The notes under the pieces: model-generated
What the model was told of the DNA's origin: nothing
Databases searched by the model: none
The model's input: only the letters and a program-made list of their open reading frames with translations
Position numbers and translations under genes: made by a program
NCBI RefSeq assembly: GCF_900104415.1
Contig: NZ_FMXR01000017.1
Location: 19,447 to 83,446 of the forward strand
Direction of reading: 5' to 3'
DNA length: 64,000 bases
Source of the DNA: Eubacterium oxidoreducens
GTDB lineage: Bacteria; Bacillota; Clostridia; Lachnospirales; Lachnospiraceae
Part shown: piece by piece, positions 7,850-18,287 of the stretch
How the letters are laid out: every line of letters begins with the position of its first letter
Numbering within the stretch: position 1 is the first letter of the stretch

Positions 7850-9469
7850 ATGGCAGAAAAAACGACAATTACTCAGGGCGGTCGTTTCAAGGAAATTATC
7901 GGTGTACTTCATAAACACGAGATTATGAAAGGGCTAAGTCCGGAGAAAGTAAGGCTGATCATTGAAGATCTAGGTCCGACATTTGTCAAGTTGGGTCAGA
8001 TTATGTCAATGCATTCAGAAATATTGCCAAAAGAATATTGTCAGGAGCTTGAAAAACTTCGGTCAGATGTAAAGCCAATGCCTTATGAAGAAGTCGTAAA
8101 TGTATTACAGGAGGCATATGGACAACCGGTAGGTGATATCTTTGCAAAGATTGATAAAGAACCGCTTGGATCTGCATCGATTGCGCAGGTCCATGCGGCT
8201 ACTTTAAAGACCGGAGAGCGCGTGGTCATGAAAGTACAGCGAGAAGGTGTGTACGAAAAGATGTCACGTGATATGGCACTGCTTCATCGCGGTATGAAAT
8301 TGTTTCGATACCGTAGTTATTTTGATGCCGTAGATTTTGATGAAATTTTGGATGAAATGTGGGCAGTAGCGCAAGAAGAAATGAACTTCCTGATCGAGGC
8401 GTCTAATATCGAAGAGTTTGCACGTCTAAATGAGGAAGTGGCATTTGTTACCTGTCCGGTACTTTATCGGAAATATACAACGCCGCAGGTTCTGATTATG
8501 GAGCTCATTGATGGATGCGGAGTTGATGAGAGGGACAAGCTGCTTGCAAACGGATATAATCTTGAAGAAGTGTGTCGTAAGATGGTCGACAATTATCTAA
8601 AGCAGATATTAGAAGATGGCTTCTTTCATGCAGATCCGCATCCGGGCAATCTTAGGATTCGGGATGGAAAGATTGTATGGATTGATATGGGAATGATGGG
8701 TCGTCTGACACCGCGGGCGCGCAGTTTGCTGGATGATATTATAGCCGGAATTGCAACGCAGGATATCAATCGGATTAAGGATGGGCTGCTTGCAATTGGA
8801 GAACCGACAGATCGCATAGACCATCACAAATTGTTTGTCAGTCTTGATGAGATTGTAACGCGCTATGCGACGGCCAATCTGGGAAGTATTAATCTGTCAG
8901 AAATTATAGATGCATTTTTCAGTGCAATGGCGGAAAATAAGATTCGCATTCCGGGAACATACACGATGCTGGTCAGAGGCCTTGCAACCATTGAGGGGGT
9001 CGTGGCTAATCTGGCACCGCAGATTGATATTTTAACCATTGCAAAAAGCAGGATGAATCAGATGTATCTCGATAATCTGGATATCCCAAAGGAACTCAAA
9101 CGAAACGGAAGGCTGATTTATAATTCGTTTAAAAAGGCAATCGAGATACCCGCAACAACCTCTGACTTGCTCCGGATGTTTATGAGAGGACAGACGCGGC
9201 TGAATCTGGATCTTCACGCAACGGAGGATTTGAGCAAACTTTTGACACGATTGGTACGGGATATTGTAATGGGACTGATTGTAATGGGATTGCTCATAGG
9301 TTCTAGTATTATTTGTGTAACCGACATGAGACCGAAATTGTTTGGGATTCCGGTGATTGGAACTGCGGGATATATCATAGCAGTAGTATTAGCCATTATC
9401 CTGGGATGGCAGCAGCATCGCAGGATGAAAAAGAAAAAACGCAGACGGCGAAAGAAAAGGAAGTTGTAA
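7850..9469 (+). CDS. AarF/ABC1/UbiB family atypical kinase-like protein
   Basis: A 539-residue protein of the UbiB/ABC1 atypical kinase family. The KxGQ motif (TFVKLGQIMSMHSEILP, near residue 45), the Ala-rich nucleotide loop variant (EPLGSASIAQVHAA, near 105) and the catalytic segment HADPHPGNL and WIDMGMMGRL (near 265-285) are all present. Two transmembrane helices sit near the C-terminus, followed by a very basic tail rich in Lys and Arg. Bacterial members support isoprenoid quinone or other lipid metabolism; in anaerobes without ubiquinone the substrate is unknown. It sits between a phasin-like gene and a WYL regulator gene that starts directly after its stop codon. Confidence 0.9.
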   Translation: MAEKTTITQGGRFKEIIGVLHKHEIMKGLSPEKVRLIIEDLGPTFVKLGQIMSMHSEILPKEYCQELEKLRSDVKPMPYEEVVNVLQEAYGQPVGDIFAKIDKEPLGSASIAQVHAATLKTGERVVMKVQREGVYEKMSRDMALLHRGMKLFRYRSYFDAVDFDEILDEMWAVAQEEMNFLIEASNIEEFARLNEEVAFVTCPVLYRKYTTPQVLIMELIDGCGVDERDKLLANGYNLEEVCRKMVDNYLKQILEDGFFHADPHPGNLRIRDGKIVWIDMGMMGRLTPRARSLLDDIIAGIATQDINRIKDGLLAIGEPTDRIDHHKLFVSLDEIVTRYATANLGSINLSEIIDAFFSAMAENKIRIPGTYTMLVRGLATIEGVVANLAPQIDILTIAKSRMNQMYLDNLDIPKELKRNGRLIYNSFKKAIEIPATTSDLLRMFMRGQTRLNLDLHATEDLSKLLTRLVRDIVMGLIVMGLLIGSSIICVTDMRPKLFGIPVIGTAGYIIAVVLAIILGWQQHRRMKKKKRRRRKKRKL

Positions 9470-10456
9470 ATGCCAAAATCAGAAAATCAAAAGCAAAAGC
9501 TATTGTATTTGCAAAAAATCTTAATGGAAGAGACGGATGAAAATCACCCTATCAGTGTTCCGAAAATAATAGAAAAATTAGATGCATATGATATCAAAGC
9601 AGAGCGAAAAAGTATTTATGATGATATTAAGGTGCTGACAGCCTGGGGGATGGATATTGAAAACAGAAGGTCGAAACCATCCGGATTTTATCTGGCATCA
9701 AGAGAGTTTGAACTGGCAGAGGTCAAGATGCTGGTAGATCTGGTGCAGACATCAAAATTCATCACCGAAAAGAAATCCAATGCACTCATCAAAAAACTGG
9801 AAAGTCTGGTATCGCATACACAGGCAAAGGAATTGCAACGAGAAGTTGTAGTAGCGAATCGCGTGAAGACCGACAATGAAAATATTTACTATAACATTGA
9901 TGAATTGCATCATGCGATAGCCGATAACAAGAAGATTACTTTTGAGTATTATAACTGGAATATAGATGGAACGAAGCATCTGCGTCATGGCGGAGAATTG
10001 TATCGGGTAAGCCCATGGAAACTTACCTGGGACGATGAGAATTATTACCTGATTGCTTTTGATGATAAGGACAAGAAGGTGAAGTACTACCGGGTCGATA
10101 AGATGCAGCACATATCTACGTTGGAAGAAATTCGTGATGGCCGAAAAGTATTTGAGAAGATGGATATGGCCAGATTTGCCCGAAAGACATTTGGAATGTA
10201 TGACGGCGAAGAAAGAACGATTACGCTTACGATGCCTAAGGAGATGGTATCGGTCGTATATGATCGGTTTGGACTAGATACCAGCATCCGACCGGAAGGT
10301 GATGAGAGGATCCGGTTCCATGCGGATGTTGCAGTAAGTAATCAGTTCTATGGATGGATTTCCTCGCTGGGAAAAGGAATTCGAATTGAAAGCCCAAAAG
10401 ATATTCGGGAAGAATACATAGAATATTTGCAATCGTTGATAGATAGTCAGCAGTGA
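9470..10456 (+). CDS. WYL-domain transcriptional regulator
   Basis: A 328-residue regulator starting at the base after the stop of the UbiB gene. Residues 1-70 are a winged helix (SVPKIIEKLDAYDIKAERKS). The WYL domain spans about 140-235: instead of W-Y-L it reads VSPWKLTWDDENYYLIAF, the usual ligand-binding beta-sandwich signature, followed by the C-terminal WCX extension with MPKEMVSVVYDRFG. WYL proteins sense small ligands or nucleic acids and control stress, metabolic or defence genes; the ligand here is unknown. It is the last gene of the operon and is followed by a terminator. Confidence 0.87.
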   Translation: MPKSENQKQKLLYLQKILMEETDENHPISVPKIIEKLDAYDIKAERKSIYDDIKVLTAWGMDIENRRSKPSGFYLASREFELAEVKMLVDLVQTSKFITEKKSNALIKKLESLVSHTQAKELQREVVVANRVKTDNENIYYNIDELHHAIADNKKITFEYYNWNIDGTKHLRHGGELYRVSPWKLTWDDENYYLIAFDDKDKKVKYYRVDKMQHISTLEEIRDGRKVFEKMDMARFARKTFGMYDGEERTITLTMPKEMVSVVYDRFGLDTSIRPEGDERIRFHADVAVSNQFYGWISSLGKGIRIESPKDIREEYIEYLQSLIDSQQ

Positions 10457-10493
10457 AAAAAGGTCTGCCGCGAAAAAGCGACAGACCTTTTGG
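10456..10493 (+). terminator. Terminator after the WYL regulator
   Basis: AAAAAGGTCTG and CAGACCTTTT form a strong stem around a 14-nt loop. Confidence 0.82.
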
Positions 10494-10578
10494 CGTGTTG
10501 GATGGAAAGCTTCATAGCGCCGGGAAATTGTTGATGAAAATTTTAGAATTGAAACATAAAATCTTCACAGGACGAATG

Positions 10579-10607
10579 TTGATTTTACAAAAGTAAACAC
10601 ATATAAT
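10579..10607 (+). promoter_or_regulatory. Promoter of ftsH
   Basis: TTGATT at 10579-10584, 17-bp spacer, TATAAT at 10602-10607, about 60 bp before the ftsH start. Confidence 0.62.
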
Positions 10608-10669
10608 AAAAAGATAGTTTGGAAAATAATTCAGGGTAATGGACGAATTATAAAGCCCGGAGGAAATAC

Positions 10670-13039
10670 ATGGATAATAAATATAACAATTACAACAATA
10701 ATTACAACAATAACGGGGGCAATAATAACAACAATAATAATAACAATAGCGGAGGCGGCGGTAATAACGGCAATAATGGTCGAGGACCGACGATGCTGGT
10801 GTTTATCTTTGCGGCATTGTTTGTTTTGTTGATTATGAGCTTTTTGTCAAATCGGATCACTTCTATGTCGAATCAGGAAATCTCCTATACCGAGTTTTTG
10901 AAAATGGTGGAAGAAGATAAGGTAGAAGAAGTTGAGATAGCGACATATCAGATTAATATAACGCCAAAGAGCGACAGCAGCTCTGATAGTTCAAGCACAA
11001 GTAATACGACAACAGATTCTACAACTAATCAGATCACATCAGCACTTGGAAGTGATGTGACAACAACGTATTATACAGCGCGAATTGCGGATGAAGATCT
11101 GCTTTCTTTGTTAAAGGAGCATGACGTTACCATTCGCGGAACGATTCCGGATACCAGATCAACCATTATATACAACATCTTAAGCATTTTGATACCGATT
11201 GCTTTAATCTGGATATTACTTGGATTTGCCATGCGTAGAATGGGTGGTGGCTCCGGTGGTTTGATGGGCGTTGGAAAAAGCAATGCTAAGGTATATGTTG
11301 AAAAAGAAACCGGTGTTACATTTGCCGATGTGGCAGGTCAGGATGAAGCGAAGGAGTCGCTGCAAGAAGCAGTTGATTTTCTACATAATCCGCAGAAATA
11401 TACCGATATTGGAGCTAAGCTGCCAAAGGGTGCATTGTTGGTAGGCCCTCCGGGAACAGGTAAGACCTTGCTTGCAAAAGCAGTTGCCGGAGAAGCGAAG
11501 GTGCCATTTTTCTCTATGGCAGGTTCGGCTTTTGTTGAGATGTTTGTCGGAGTAGGTGCATCGCGCGTGCGAGATCTTTTTAAAGAAGCACAAAAGCAGG
11601 CACCTTGTATCATATTCATCGATGAGATTGATGCCATCGGTAAGAGCCGTGATTCTCATTATGGCGGCGGAAACGATGAACGTGAGCAGACGCTCAATCA
11701 GCTGCTTGCAGAGATGGACGGATTCGACAGTTCAAAGGGTGTTATGATTCTTGCAGCTACAAACCGTCCGGAGGTATTAGACAAGGCACTTCTTCGTCCG
11801 GGACGATTTGACCGGAGAATCATTGTAGAAAAGCCGGATCTCAAAGGTCGATATGAGACTTTGAAAGTACATGCCAAAAACGTTCTTATGGACGATTCTG
11901 TAGATTTAAATGAAATTGCACTTGCGACAAGTGGAGCAGTCGGTTCCGATCTTGCCAATATGATTAACGAAGCCGCTATTAATGCAGTAAAGCATGGCAG
12001 AAGATTTGTAAATCAGCAAGATCTCTTCGAGTCCGTAGAGCTTGTAATCGCAGGAAAAGAGAAAAAAGACAGAATTCTTGGAGAAGATGAAAAGCGAATT
12101 GTGGCTTATCACGAAGTGGGACATGCGCTTGCCGCGGCATTGCAAAAAGGCTCCGAGCCGGTGCAAAAGATTACGATTGTACCGCGTACCATGGGAGCAC
12201 TTGGCTATGTAATGCAGGTTCCGGAAGAAGAGAAATATCTCATGACGGAGAGAGAACTTCGCACAGAGATTGTAACATTTATGGCCGGACGTGCAGCAGA
12301 AGAAATTGTGTTTGATTCGGTAACGACAGGCGCTTCAAATGATATAGAAAAAGCAACGAAGATGGCACGCGCCATGGTAACGCAATATGGTATGTCTAAG
12401 AAGTTTGGCTTGATGGGATTGGAATCTGTTGAGAATCGCTATCTGGATGGCCGCGCAGTCTTAAACTGCGGTGAGCAGACGGCAGCCATGATTGATGATG
12501 AAGTCATGAAGATTCTAAAGGATGCTTATGAAAAGGCAAAAGAATTGCTTGCCGAGAACAGATCCATCCTTGATGAAATTGCGGATTATCTCTTTGAACA
12601 TGAAACCATTACCGGTAAGCAGTTTATGAAGATCTTTCGTAAGTTAAAGAATATTCCGGAGCCGGAAGAAGAGGAGACGGAAGAAGAAAAATTAAAAGCG
12701 AAAAAGTCGAAGCCGCGCGTTCATATGAAGCCGGTGCTACCAGCACAAGAGATTAAGATTGACTTGCTTGCGCAGGATGAAAAAGAGGAGCAGATGCGGG
12801 GGGAAGAAAACGCAGTAGAGATTGCACCGGAAGATATTGTAGATCCAAGCGAGGAAGTGGACGAAGAGCCGACATGGACAATGGAAAATAAGTCAGACGA
12901 AGAACCTAAGATACAACAAGAGCCGGCTGAACAAGAGGAGCCGCAGCCACAAGCAACTAAGATGGATGCAGATGTCGAAGCTCTTCTCAAAGAGAAAGAA
13001 GAAGAGGAGCGACTAGAAAAATTACTTCGTGGAGAATAG
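10670..13039 (+). CDS. ftsH: ATP-dependent zinc metalloprotease FtsH
   Basis: A 789-residue membrane-anchored AAA+ protease that removes damaged or regulatory membrane proteins. Order of parts: an unusual Asn/Gly-rich N-terminal stretch (residues 1-40, almost only N, Y and G), a first transmembrane helix, an extracytoplasmic Ser/Thr-rich loop, a second helix (near 165-185), the AAA module with Walker A GPPGTGKT and Walker [12 protein letters not shown], second-region [18 protein letters not shown], and the zinc site HEVGH. The C-terminal 110 residues are strongly acidic. GGAGG stands 6 bp before the ATG. At 789 residues it is longer than the usual 610-650, the excess being the two low-complexity ends. 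uvrC starts 10 bp after its stop. Confidence 0.97.
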   Translation: MDNKYNNYNNNYNNNGGNNNNNNNNNSGGGGNNGNNGRGPTMLVFIFAALFVLLIMSFLSNRITSMSNQEISYTEFLKMVEEDKVEEVEIATYQINITPKSDSSSDSSSTSNTTTDSTTNQITSALGSDVTTTYYTARIADEDLLSLLKEHDVTIRGTIPDTRSTIIYNILSILIPIALIWILLGFAMRRMGGGSGGLMGVGKSNAKVYVEKETGVTFADVAGQDEAKESLQEAVDFLHNPQKYTDIGAKLPKGALLVGPPGTGKTLLAKAVAGEAKVPFFSMAGSAFVEMFVGVGASRVRDLFKEAQKQAPCIIFIDEIDAIGKSRDSHYGGGNDEREQTLNQLLAEMDGFDSSKGVMILAATNRPEVLDKALLRPGRFDRRIIVEKPDLKGRYETLKVHAKNVLMDDSVDLNEIALATSGAVGSDLANMINEAAINAVKHGRRFVNQQDLFESVELVIAGKEKKDRILGEDEKRIVAYHEVGHALAAALQKGSEPVQKITIVPRTMGALGYVMQVPEEEKYLMTERELRTEIVTFMAGRAAEEIVFDSVTTGASNDIEKATKMARAMVTQYGMSKKFGLMGLESVENRYLDGRAVLNCGEQTAAMIDDEVMKILKDAYEKAKELLAENRSILDEIADYLFEHETITGKQFMKIFRKLKNIPEPEEEETEEEKLKAKKSKPRVHMKPVLPAQEIKIDLLAQDEKEEQMRGEENAVEIAPEDIVDPSEEVDEEPTWTMENKSDEEPKIQQEPAEQEEPQPQATKMDADVEALLKEKEEEERLEKLLRGE

Positions 13040-13049
13040 AGGGATCGTA

Positions 13050-14909
13050 ATGTTTGATATTCCGGAAGAACTAAAAAAACTACCGGACAAGCCGGGGGTC
13101 TATCTAATGCATGATAAGAATGATGCAATCATTTACGTGGGAAAGGCAATCAGCTTAAAAAACCGCGTGCGTCAGTATTTTCAATCATCGAGGAATAAGA
13201 CGGCGAAGATTGAGAAGATGGTATCGCTGATTGATCATTTTGAGTACATCATTACAGACTCTGAACTAGAAGCATTGGTGCTCGAGTGTAATCTTATAAA
13301 AGAGCACCGCCCCAAATATAATACGATGTTAACGGATGATAAGAGTTATCCGTATATAAAAGTGACTCTGGGAGAGCAATTTCCCAGAGTCCTCTTTTCA
13401 CGCCAGATGAAAAAGGATAAGTCCAAATATTTCGGTCCTTATACCAGTTCCGAAGCGGTAAGAGAAACGATAGAACTTCTGACCAAACTATACAAAATCA
13501 GAAGCTGCAGTCGCGTCTTGCCGCGAGATATCGGGAAGGGCAGACCGTGTCTGAATTATCATATCAAGCGATGTCTCGCTCCATGCCAGGGAAATATATC
13601 GGAAGAAGAATATAAAAAAAATATCGATGAAGTTTTGCGTTTTCTAAATGGAGATTACAGCAAGATATTGAAGATGCTGGAAGATACGATGTATGAAGCA
13701 GCGCAGGAATTAGATTTTGAAAAAGCGGCAGAGTATCGTGAACTTCTAAAAAGCGTACAACAGATTGCGCAAAAACAAAAGATTACACATGCAGACGGTG
13801 AAGATCAAGATATCATTGCCATGGCAAAAGAAAGAGAAGATGCCGTGATTCAGGTATTCTTTGTCCGCGGCGGACGTATGATTGGACGGGAGCATTTCTA
13901 TATGAAGATTCCCGCAGAAGATGACAATGGTAAGATCTTAAACAGCTTTGTCAAACAGTTTTATGCAGGAACACCTTACATTCCCAAAGAACTGATGTTA
14001 CAAGAAGAAGTGGAAGATGCGCAGCTTTTAGAAACCTGGTTAAGTGATAAGAAGGGGCGCAAAGTCTATGTACGGGTGCCGCAAAAGGGTGCGAAGGAAA
14101 AACTGGTTGAACTGGCTGCGAAGAATGCGAAGATGGTATTAGAACAAGATGCGCAGCGCATCAAACGAGAAGAAGGCCGCACGATAGGTGCGGTAAAAGA
14201 AATCGCTTCTTGGCTTGGACTTGAGAAAATAGAGCGGATGGAGGCTTATGATATATCTAACACAAGCGGATATCAAAGTGTCGGTTCTATGGTCGTATTT
14301 GAAAAAGGAAAGCCGCAGCGAAGTGATTATCGAAAGTTCAAGTTAAAGACGGTAATCGGACCGGATGATTATGCGTCGATGCGGGAAGTGCTGACGAGAA
14401 GATTTACGCACGGACAAGAAGAAGCAAAGGATCTAGAAGAAAGAGGTCTGGCCAAAGAGATGGGAAGTTTTACCAAATTTCCGGATCTTATTATGATGGA
14501 TGGCGGAAAAGGCCAGGTCAATATCGCACTCGAAGTGTTAGAACAACTGGGACTTCATATACCGGTCTGCGGAATGGTAAAGGATGATCATCATCGTACG
14601 AGAGGACTTTATTTCCAAAATGAAGAAATACCGATTGATATTCATAGTGAAGGATTTCATCTGATTACCAGAATACAAGACGAGGCACATCGATTTGCAA
14701 TAGAATTTCATCGTTCACTTAGGGGAAAAAATCAGGTGCATTCGGTGCTTGATGATATTGAAGGAATCGGTCCGGCAAGACGCAAGGCTCTTATGAAGCA
14801 TTATAGGGGAATTGAACAGATCAAAAACGCAACCGAAGAAGAACTGATGCAGGTTCCGGGGATGAATCGGCAGGCGGCAGGGTCTGTATATCGATTTTTC
14901 CACTCCTAA
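13050..14909 (+). CDS. uvrC: UvrABC excinuclease subunit C
   Basis: A 619-residue nucleotide excision repair nuclease that makes the 3' and 5' incisions around DNA lesions. The GIY-YIG domain is at the start ([20 protein letters not shown]), the UVR UvrB-binding motif near residue 205-235 ([18 protein letters not shown]), the RNase H-like endonuclease domain with [19 protein letters not shown] and [12 protein letters not shown], and tandem helix-hairpin-helix motifs at the end ([18 protein letters not shown]). I take the ATG at 13050 because [18 protein letters not shown] matches the family start; a GTG at 13029 inside the end of ftsH is unlikely. Confidence 0.96.
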   Translation: MFDIPEELKKLPDKPGVYLMHDKNDAIIYVGKAISLKNRVRQYFQSSRNKTAKIEKMVSLIDHFEYIITDSELEALVLECNLIKEHRPKYNTMLTDDKSYPYIKVTLGEQFPRVLFSRQMKKDKSKYFGPYTSSEAVRETIELLTKLYKIRSCSRVLPRDIGKGRPCLNYHIKRCLAPCQGNISEEEYKKNIDEVLRFLNGDYSKILKMLEDTMYEAAQELDFEKAAEYRELLKSVQQIAQKQKITHADGEDQDIIAMAKEREDAVIQVFFVRGGRMIGREHFYMKIPAEDDNGKILNSFVKQFYAGTPYIPKELMLQEEVEDAQLLETWLSDKKGRKVYVRVPQKGAKEKLVELAAKNAKMVLEQDAQRIKREEGRTIGAVKEIASWLGLEKIERMEAYDISNTSGYQSVGSMVVFEKGKPQRSDYRKFKLKTVIGPDDYASMREVLTRRFTHGQEEAKDLEERGLAKEMGSFTKFPDLIMMDGGKGQVNIALEVLEQLGLHIPVCGMVKDDHHRTRGLYFQNEEIPIDIHSEGFHLITRIQDEAHRFAIEFHRSLRGKNQVHSVLDDIEGIGPARRKALMKHYRGIEQIKNATEEELMQVPGMNRQAAGSVYRFFHS

Positions 14910-14984
14910 CCTTGTCGGGAAGCCAGGTATAGTTGTATAGTATAGACAACGAAAAATCAAACAGATTAGAAACGGAGAGAGTAT

Positions 14985-15914
14985 ATGCAGGAAGTAAGTG
15001 TAAGCAAGATCGTAAAAAAGATGGGGCTTAGAGTATTTACAAAAGAAATCGATTTGGATAAGAAGATGATTCGGCAAAGAGATGTCAATCGTCCGGCGTT
15101 GCAGCTAAACGGTTATTTTGAACATTTTCAGGAAGATCGGGTGCAGATTATCGGAACCGTAGAATATACCTTCCTGCAACATATGGATCCGATTCGTAAA
15201 GATCAGATCTTTCATGACTTTTTGTCTTATTCTATGCCATGTATTATCTTTTGTCGTGGATTTGAACCGATTGACGCATTCTATCGTCTGGCAGTGGAAA
15301 ATGGAATACCACTTCTTGGAACAGACCTGGAGACATCGGAATTTATGGCAGAACTAATCTTGACGTTATCTTGGGAGCTTGCCCCAATGATATCGCTTCA
15401 CGGTGTATTGGTAGACGTATATGGTGAAGGTGTCATGATTACCGGAGAAAGCGGAATCGGAAAGAGTGAGGCGGCACTGGAACTGATTCGACGTGGTCAC
15501 AGATTGGTAACGGATGACGTTGTGGAGATTCGAAAGGTAAATGATAAGACGCTGGTAGGAACGTCGCCGGAAGTGACGCGTTACTTTATTGAACTTCGAG
15601 GAATTGGAATTATAGATGTAAAGACGATGTTCGGAGTAGAAAGTGTAAAAGAACGACAAAACATTGACTTTGTAATCAAGATGGAAGAGTGGAAGAAAGA
15701 CTGTGAGTATGACAGATTGGGACTTAAAGAAGAATACACTGACATTTTAGGAAACCAGGTAGTCAGCCAGTCGATTCCAATCAGACCGGGACGAAATCTG
15801 GCTGTGATTGTAGAAGCGGCAGCGGTCAATCACCGAACCAAGAAGATGGGTTATAATGCTGCGCATGAGCTCTACAATCGCGTTCAAAATAATATGAGAA
15901 ATGACTGGTCGTAA
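14985..15914 (+). CDS. hprK: HPr kinase/phosphorylase
   Basis: A 309-residue bifunctional enzyme that phosphorylates HPr on Ser46 and removes the phosphate, the central sensor of carbon catabolite repression in Firmicutes. The N-terminal MurF-like domain spans about 1-130; the kinase domain has the P-loop GESGIGKSEAALEL (near residue 153), the following DDVVEIRK and the family signature ELRGIGIIDVKTMFG (near 203). Length is the family norm. The ribosome site ACGGAGAGAG precedes ATG 14985. It begins a close run of genes (hprK, aminopeptidase, murB, rapZ, whiA, lipid kinase) with gaps of 0-26 bp. Confidence 0.97.
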   Translation: MQEVSVSKIVKKMGLRVFTKEIDLDKKMIRQRDVNRPALQLNGYFEHFQEDRVQIIGTVEYTFLQHMDPIRKDQIFHDFLSYSMPCIIFCRGFEPIDAFYRLAVENGIPLLGTDLETSEFMAELILTLSWELAPMISLHGVLVDVYGEGVMITGESGIGKSEAALELIRRGHRLVTDDVVEIRKVNDKTLVGTSPEVTRYFIELRGIGIIDVKTMFGVESVKERQNIDFVIKMEEWKKDCEYDRLGLKEEYTDILGNQVVSQSIPIRPGRNLAVIVEAAAVNHRTKKMGYNAAHELYNRVQNNMRNDWS

Positions 15915-15940
15915 TATGATGATATAGGAGGCAAAATAAA

Positions 15941-17335
15941 ATGGAACGAGAAAACGCATGGAAAAAATATTCGCAGGAAGATAAGGACAAGGTATTTCAA
16001 TTTGCAGAAGAATATAGAGTGTTTTTGTCAAATTGTAAGACGGAAAGAGAATGCGCACAAGAATTTATGTTGCGCGCACAGGCAGCAGGATTTCGCGATC
16101 TTGATGAAGTGATAGAAGAAGGAAAACCGCTCAAGGCCGGTGATCGAATCGTAGCCGGTAATATGGGAAAAGCACTTGCGATGTTTGTCATCGGAGAAGA
16201 AGATTTAGAAGACGGTATGAATATACTTGGAGCGCATATTGACTCTCCGAGAATGGATGTTAAGCAAAATCCATTGTATGAAGATACACAGATGGCATTT
16301 TTGGACACTCATTATTATGGTGGAATCAAGAAATACCAGTGGGTGACATTGCCGCTGGCACTTCATGGAACTATTATAAAAAAAGACCTGACGCAGATAG
16401 ATTTTGCGATTGGAGAAGCAGAAGATGATCCGGTATTTGGTGTAAGCGATCTGCTCATTCACCTGTCGGCAGATCAGATGGACAAAAAAGCCTCTAAAGT
16501 GGTAGAAGGTGAGAACTTAAATGTCCTGATTGGAAGTATGCCGCTTTCGGAGGCAGAAGATGATGAAGAGACCAAAGAAGCAGTAAAGGCGAATATCTTG
16601 CAGATCTTAAAAGACAAGATGGATATTGAAGAAGAAGATTTCCTGTCTGCAGAGATTGAGGTGGTGCCGGCAGGTACGGCAAGAGACTACGGTCTTGACC
16701 GCAGTATGATTATGGGATATGGACATGATGACAGAGTCTGCGCATATCCATCGTTTTGTGCAATGCTTGAAATGGATGTGCCAAAGCATACCAGCGTGTG
16801 CCTGCTTGTAGACAAAGAAGAAATCGGCAGCGTAGGAGCAACCGGAATGCATTCTAGATTTTTTGAAAATTGTGTTGCAGAGATTCTTGCACTGTGTGGT
16901 TTTAACAGCGACCTGTCAGTAAGAAGGGCAATGGCCAATTCTTTTGTGTTATCCTCAGATGTCAGTGCAGCATTTGATCCAAACTATCCATCTGTTATGG
17001 AAAAGAAAAATGCGGCCTATTTTGGAAGAGGACTGGTATTTAATAAATTTACAGGATCACGAGGAAAGAGTGGCTCTAACGATGCGAATCCGGAATATAT
17101 TGCAATCCTGCGAGATGTGATGGATCGAAATGAGGTGTCTTTCCAGACAGCAGAACTTGGCAAAGTAGATCAAGGCGGCGGTGGAACGATCGCTTATATT
17201 TTGGCGAATTATGGCATGCAGGTAATTGATAGCGGCGTTGCGGTATTGAATATGCATGCACCATGGGAAATTATCAGCAAGGCAGATTTGTATGAAGCAT
17301 ATAAAGGCTATGTTGCATTTTTGAAGGAAGTATAG
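15941..17335 (+). CDS. M18 family aminopeptidase
   Basis: A 464-residue zinc aminopeptidase of family M18 (aspartyl aminopeptidase group), which removes N-terminal, often acidic, residues from peptides in the cytoplasm. Metal ligands and neighbours are visible: GAHIDSPRMDVKQNP (first His/Asp, near residue 90), DKEEIGSVGATGMHS (catalytic Glu pair, near 290), SSDVSAAFDPNYP and the last His in LNMHAPWEIISKADLYE. The mid-region YGHDDRVCAYPSF is also typical. AGGAGG lies 8 bp before the ATG. murB begins at the base after its stop, which indicates one transcript. Confidence 0.93.
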   Translation: MERENAWKKYSQEDKDKVFQFAEEYRVFLSNCKTERECAQEFMLRAQAAGFRDLDEVIEEGKPLKAGDRIVAGNMGKALAMFVIGEEDLEDGMNILGAHIDSPRMDVKQNPLYEDTQMAFLDTHYYGGIKKYQWVTLPLALHGTIIKKDLTQIDFAIGEAEDDPVFGVSDLLIHLSADQMDKKASKVVEGENLNVLIGSMPLSEAEDDEETKEAVKANILQILKDKMDIEEEDFLSAEIEVVPAGTARDYGLDRSMIMGYGHDDRVCAYPSFCAMLEMDVPKHTSVCLLVDKEEIGSVGATGMHSRFFENCVAEILALCGFNSDLSVRRAMANSFVLSSDVSAAFDPNYPSVMEKKNAAYFGRGLVFNKFTGSRGKSGSNDANPEYIAILRDVMDRNEVSFQTAELGKVDQGGGGTIAYILANYGMQVIDSGVAVLNMHAPWEIISKADLYEAYKGYVAFLKEV

Positions 17336-18265
17336 ATGGAAAAAGAGCAGATGATAAAAACAATTCAAAACGTGCTTTCAAAGGAACAGATTTTACCGGA
17401 TGAGGCGATGGCAAAACATACATCATTTCGCGTGGGAGGAAAGGCAAAGCTTATGCTTACTCCGACGATTGAGCAGATGCCTTCGCTTATCCGACTGCTT
17501 CACAAAGAAGGGATCGGATATCTGGTAAAAGGAAACGGCAGCAACCTTCTTGTAGGTGATGAGGGCATTGATGGCGTAGTCATAGAACTAAGCACGAAAG
17601 CAGCGAATATTACCTGCGCACATATAGATGACAAGATTGTTTTGAATGTGCAGGCCGGATGCTTATTGTCTAAGATTGCAAACCGTGCACTTGAAGAGAG
17701 TGCTAAGGGATTTGAATTTGCAGCCGGAATACCCGGTACATTTGGCGGAGCAGTGGTTATGAATGCCGGTGCATACGGCGGAGAAATCAAGGATGTACTT
17801 AAGACAGCCAAGATTTTGACCAAAGAAGGAGAAGTTTTGGAATTAACGGCGAAGGAACTTGAGCTTTCCTATCGTCACAGCATTGTGCCGGAGCGTGAAT
17901 ACATCGTGCTAGGCGGAACGCTTGTATTAGACAAGGGAAATCCATCAAACATCAAGGAACGCATGGAAGAGCTGAAAGTACAAAGAACGACAAAGCAACC
18001 ACTTGAGTATCCAAGTGCAGGAAGCACCTTTAAACGACCGGAAGGATATTTTGCAGGAAAACTGATTGAGGATGCCGGGCTAAAGGGCTATACAATTGGC
18101 GGCGCACAGGTCTCTCAAAAACACAGCGGATTCGTTATCAATACCGGAGATGCAACTGCGCAAGATATTTTAGAACTGATTCAAACGGTACAGGCAAAGG
18201 TAAAAGAGCAGTTTGGAGTAGAACTGGAACCAGAAGTAAAGATAGTAGGTACATTTCGTAAATAG
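17336..18265 (+). CDS. murB: UDP-N-acetylenolpyruvoylglucosamine reductase
   Basis: A 309-residue flavoenzyme that reduces UDP-GlcNAc-enolpyruvate to UDP-MurNAc with NADPH, an early step of peptidoglycan synthesis. FAD-binding segments are clear: TSFRVGGKAKLML, GNGSNLLVGDEGIDGVVIEL and GIPGTFGGAVVMNAGAYGG. The catalytic serine is in PSAGSTFKRPEGYFAGKLIE and the last region is VSQKHSGFVINTGDATA. The start ATG directly abuts the aminopeptidase stop. Confidence 0.97.
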   Translation: MEKEQMIKTIQNVLSKEQILPDEAMAKHTSFRVGGKAKLMLTPTIEQMPSLIRLLHKEGIGYLVKGNGSNLLVGDEGIDGVVIELSTKAANITCAHIDDKIVLNVQAGCLLSKIANRALEESAKGFEFAAGIPGTFGGAVVMNAGAYGGEIKDVLKTAKILTKEGEVLELTAKELELSYRHSIVPEREYIVLGGTLVLDKGNPSNIKERMEELKVQRTTKQPLEYPSAGSTFKRPEGYFAGKLIEDAGLKGYTIGGAQVSQKHSGFVINTGDATAQDILELIQTVQAKVKEQFGVELEPEVKIVGTFRK

Positions 18266-18287
18266 TAGTAGGGTTTAAGAGGTGTAT

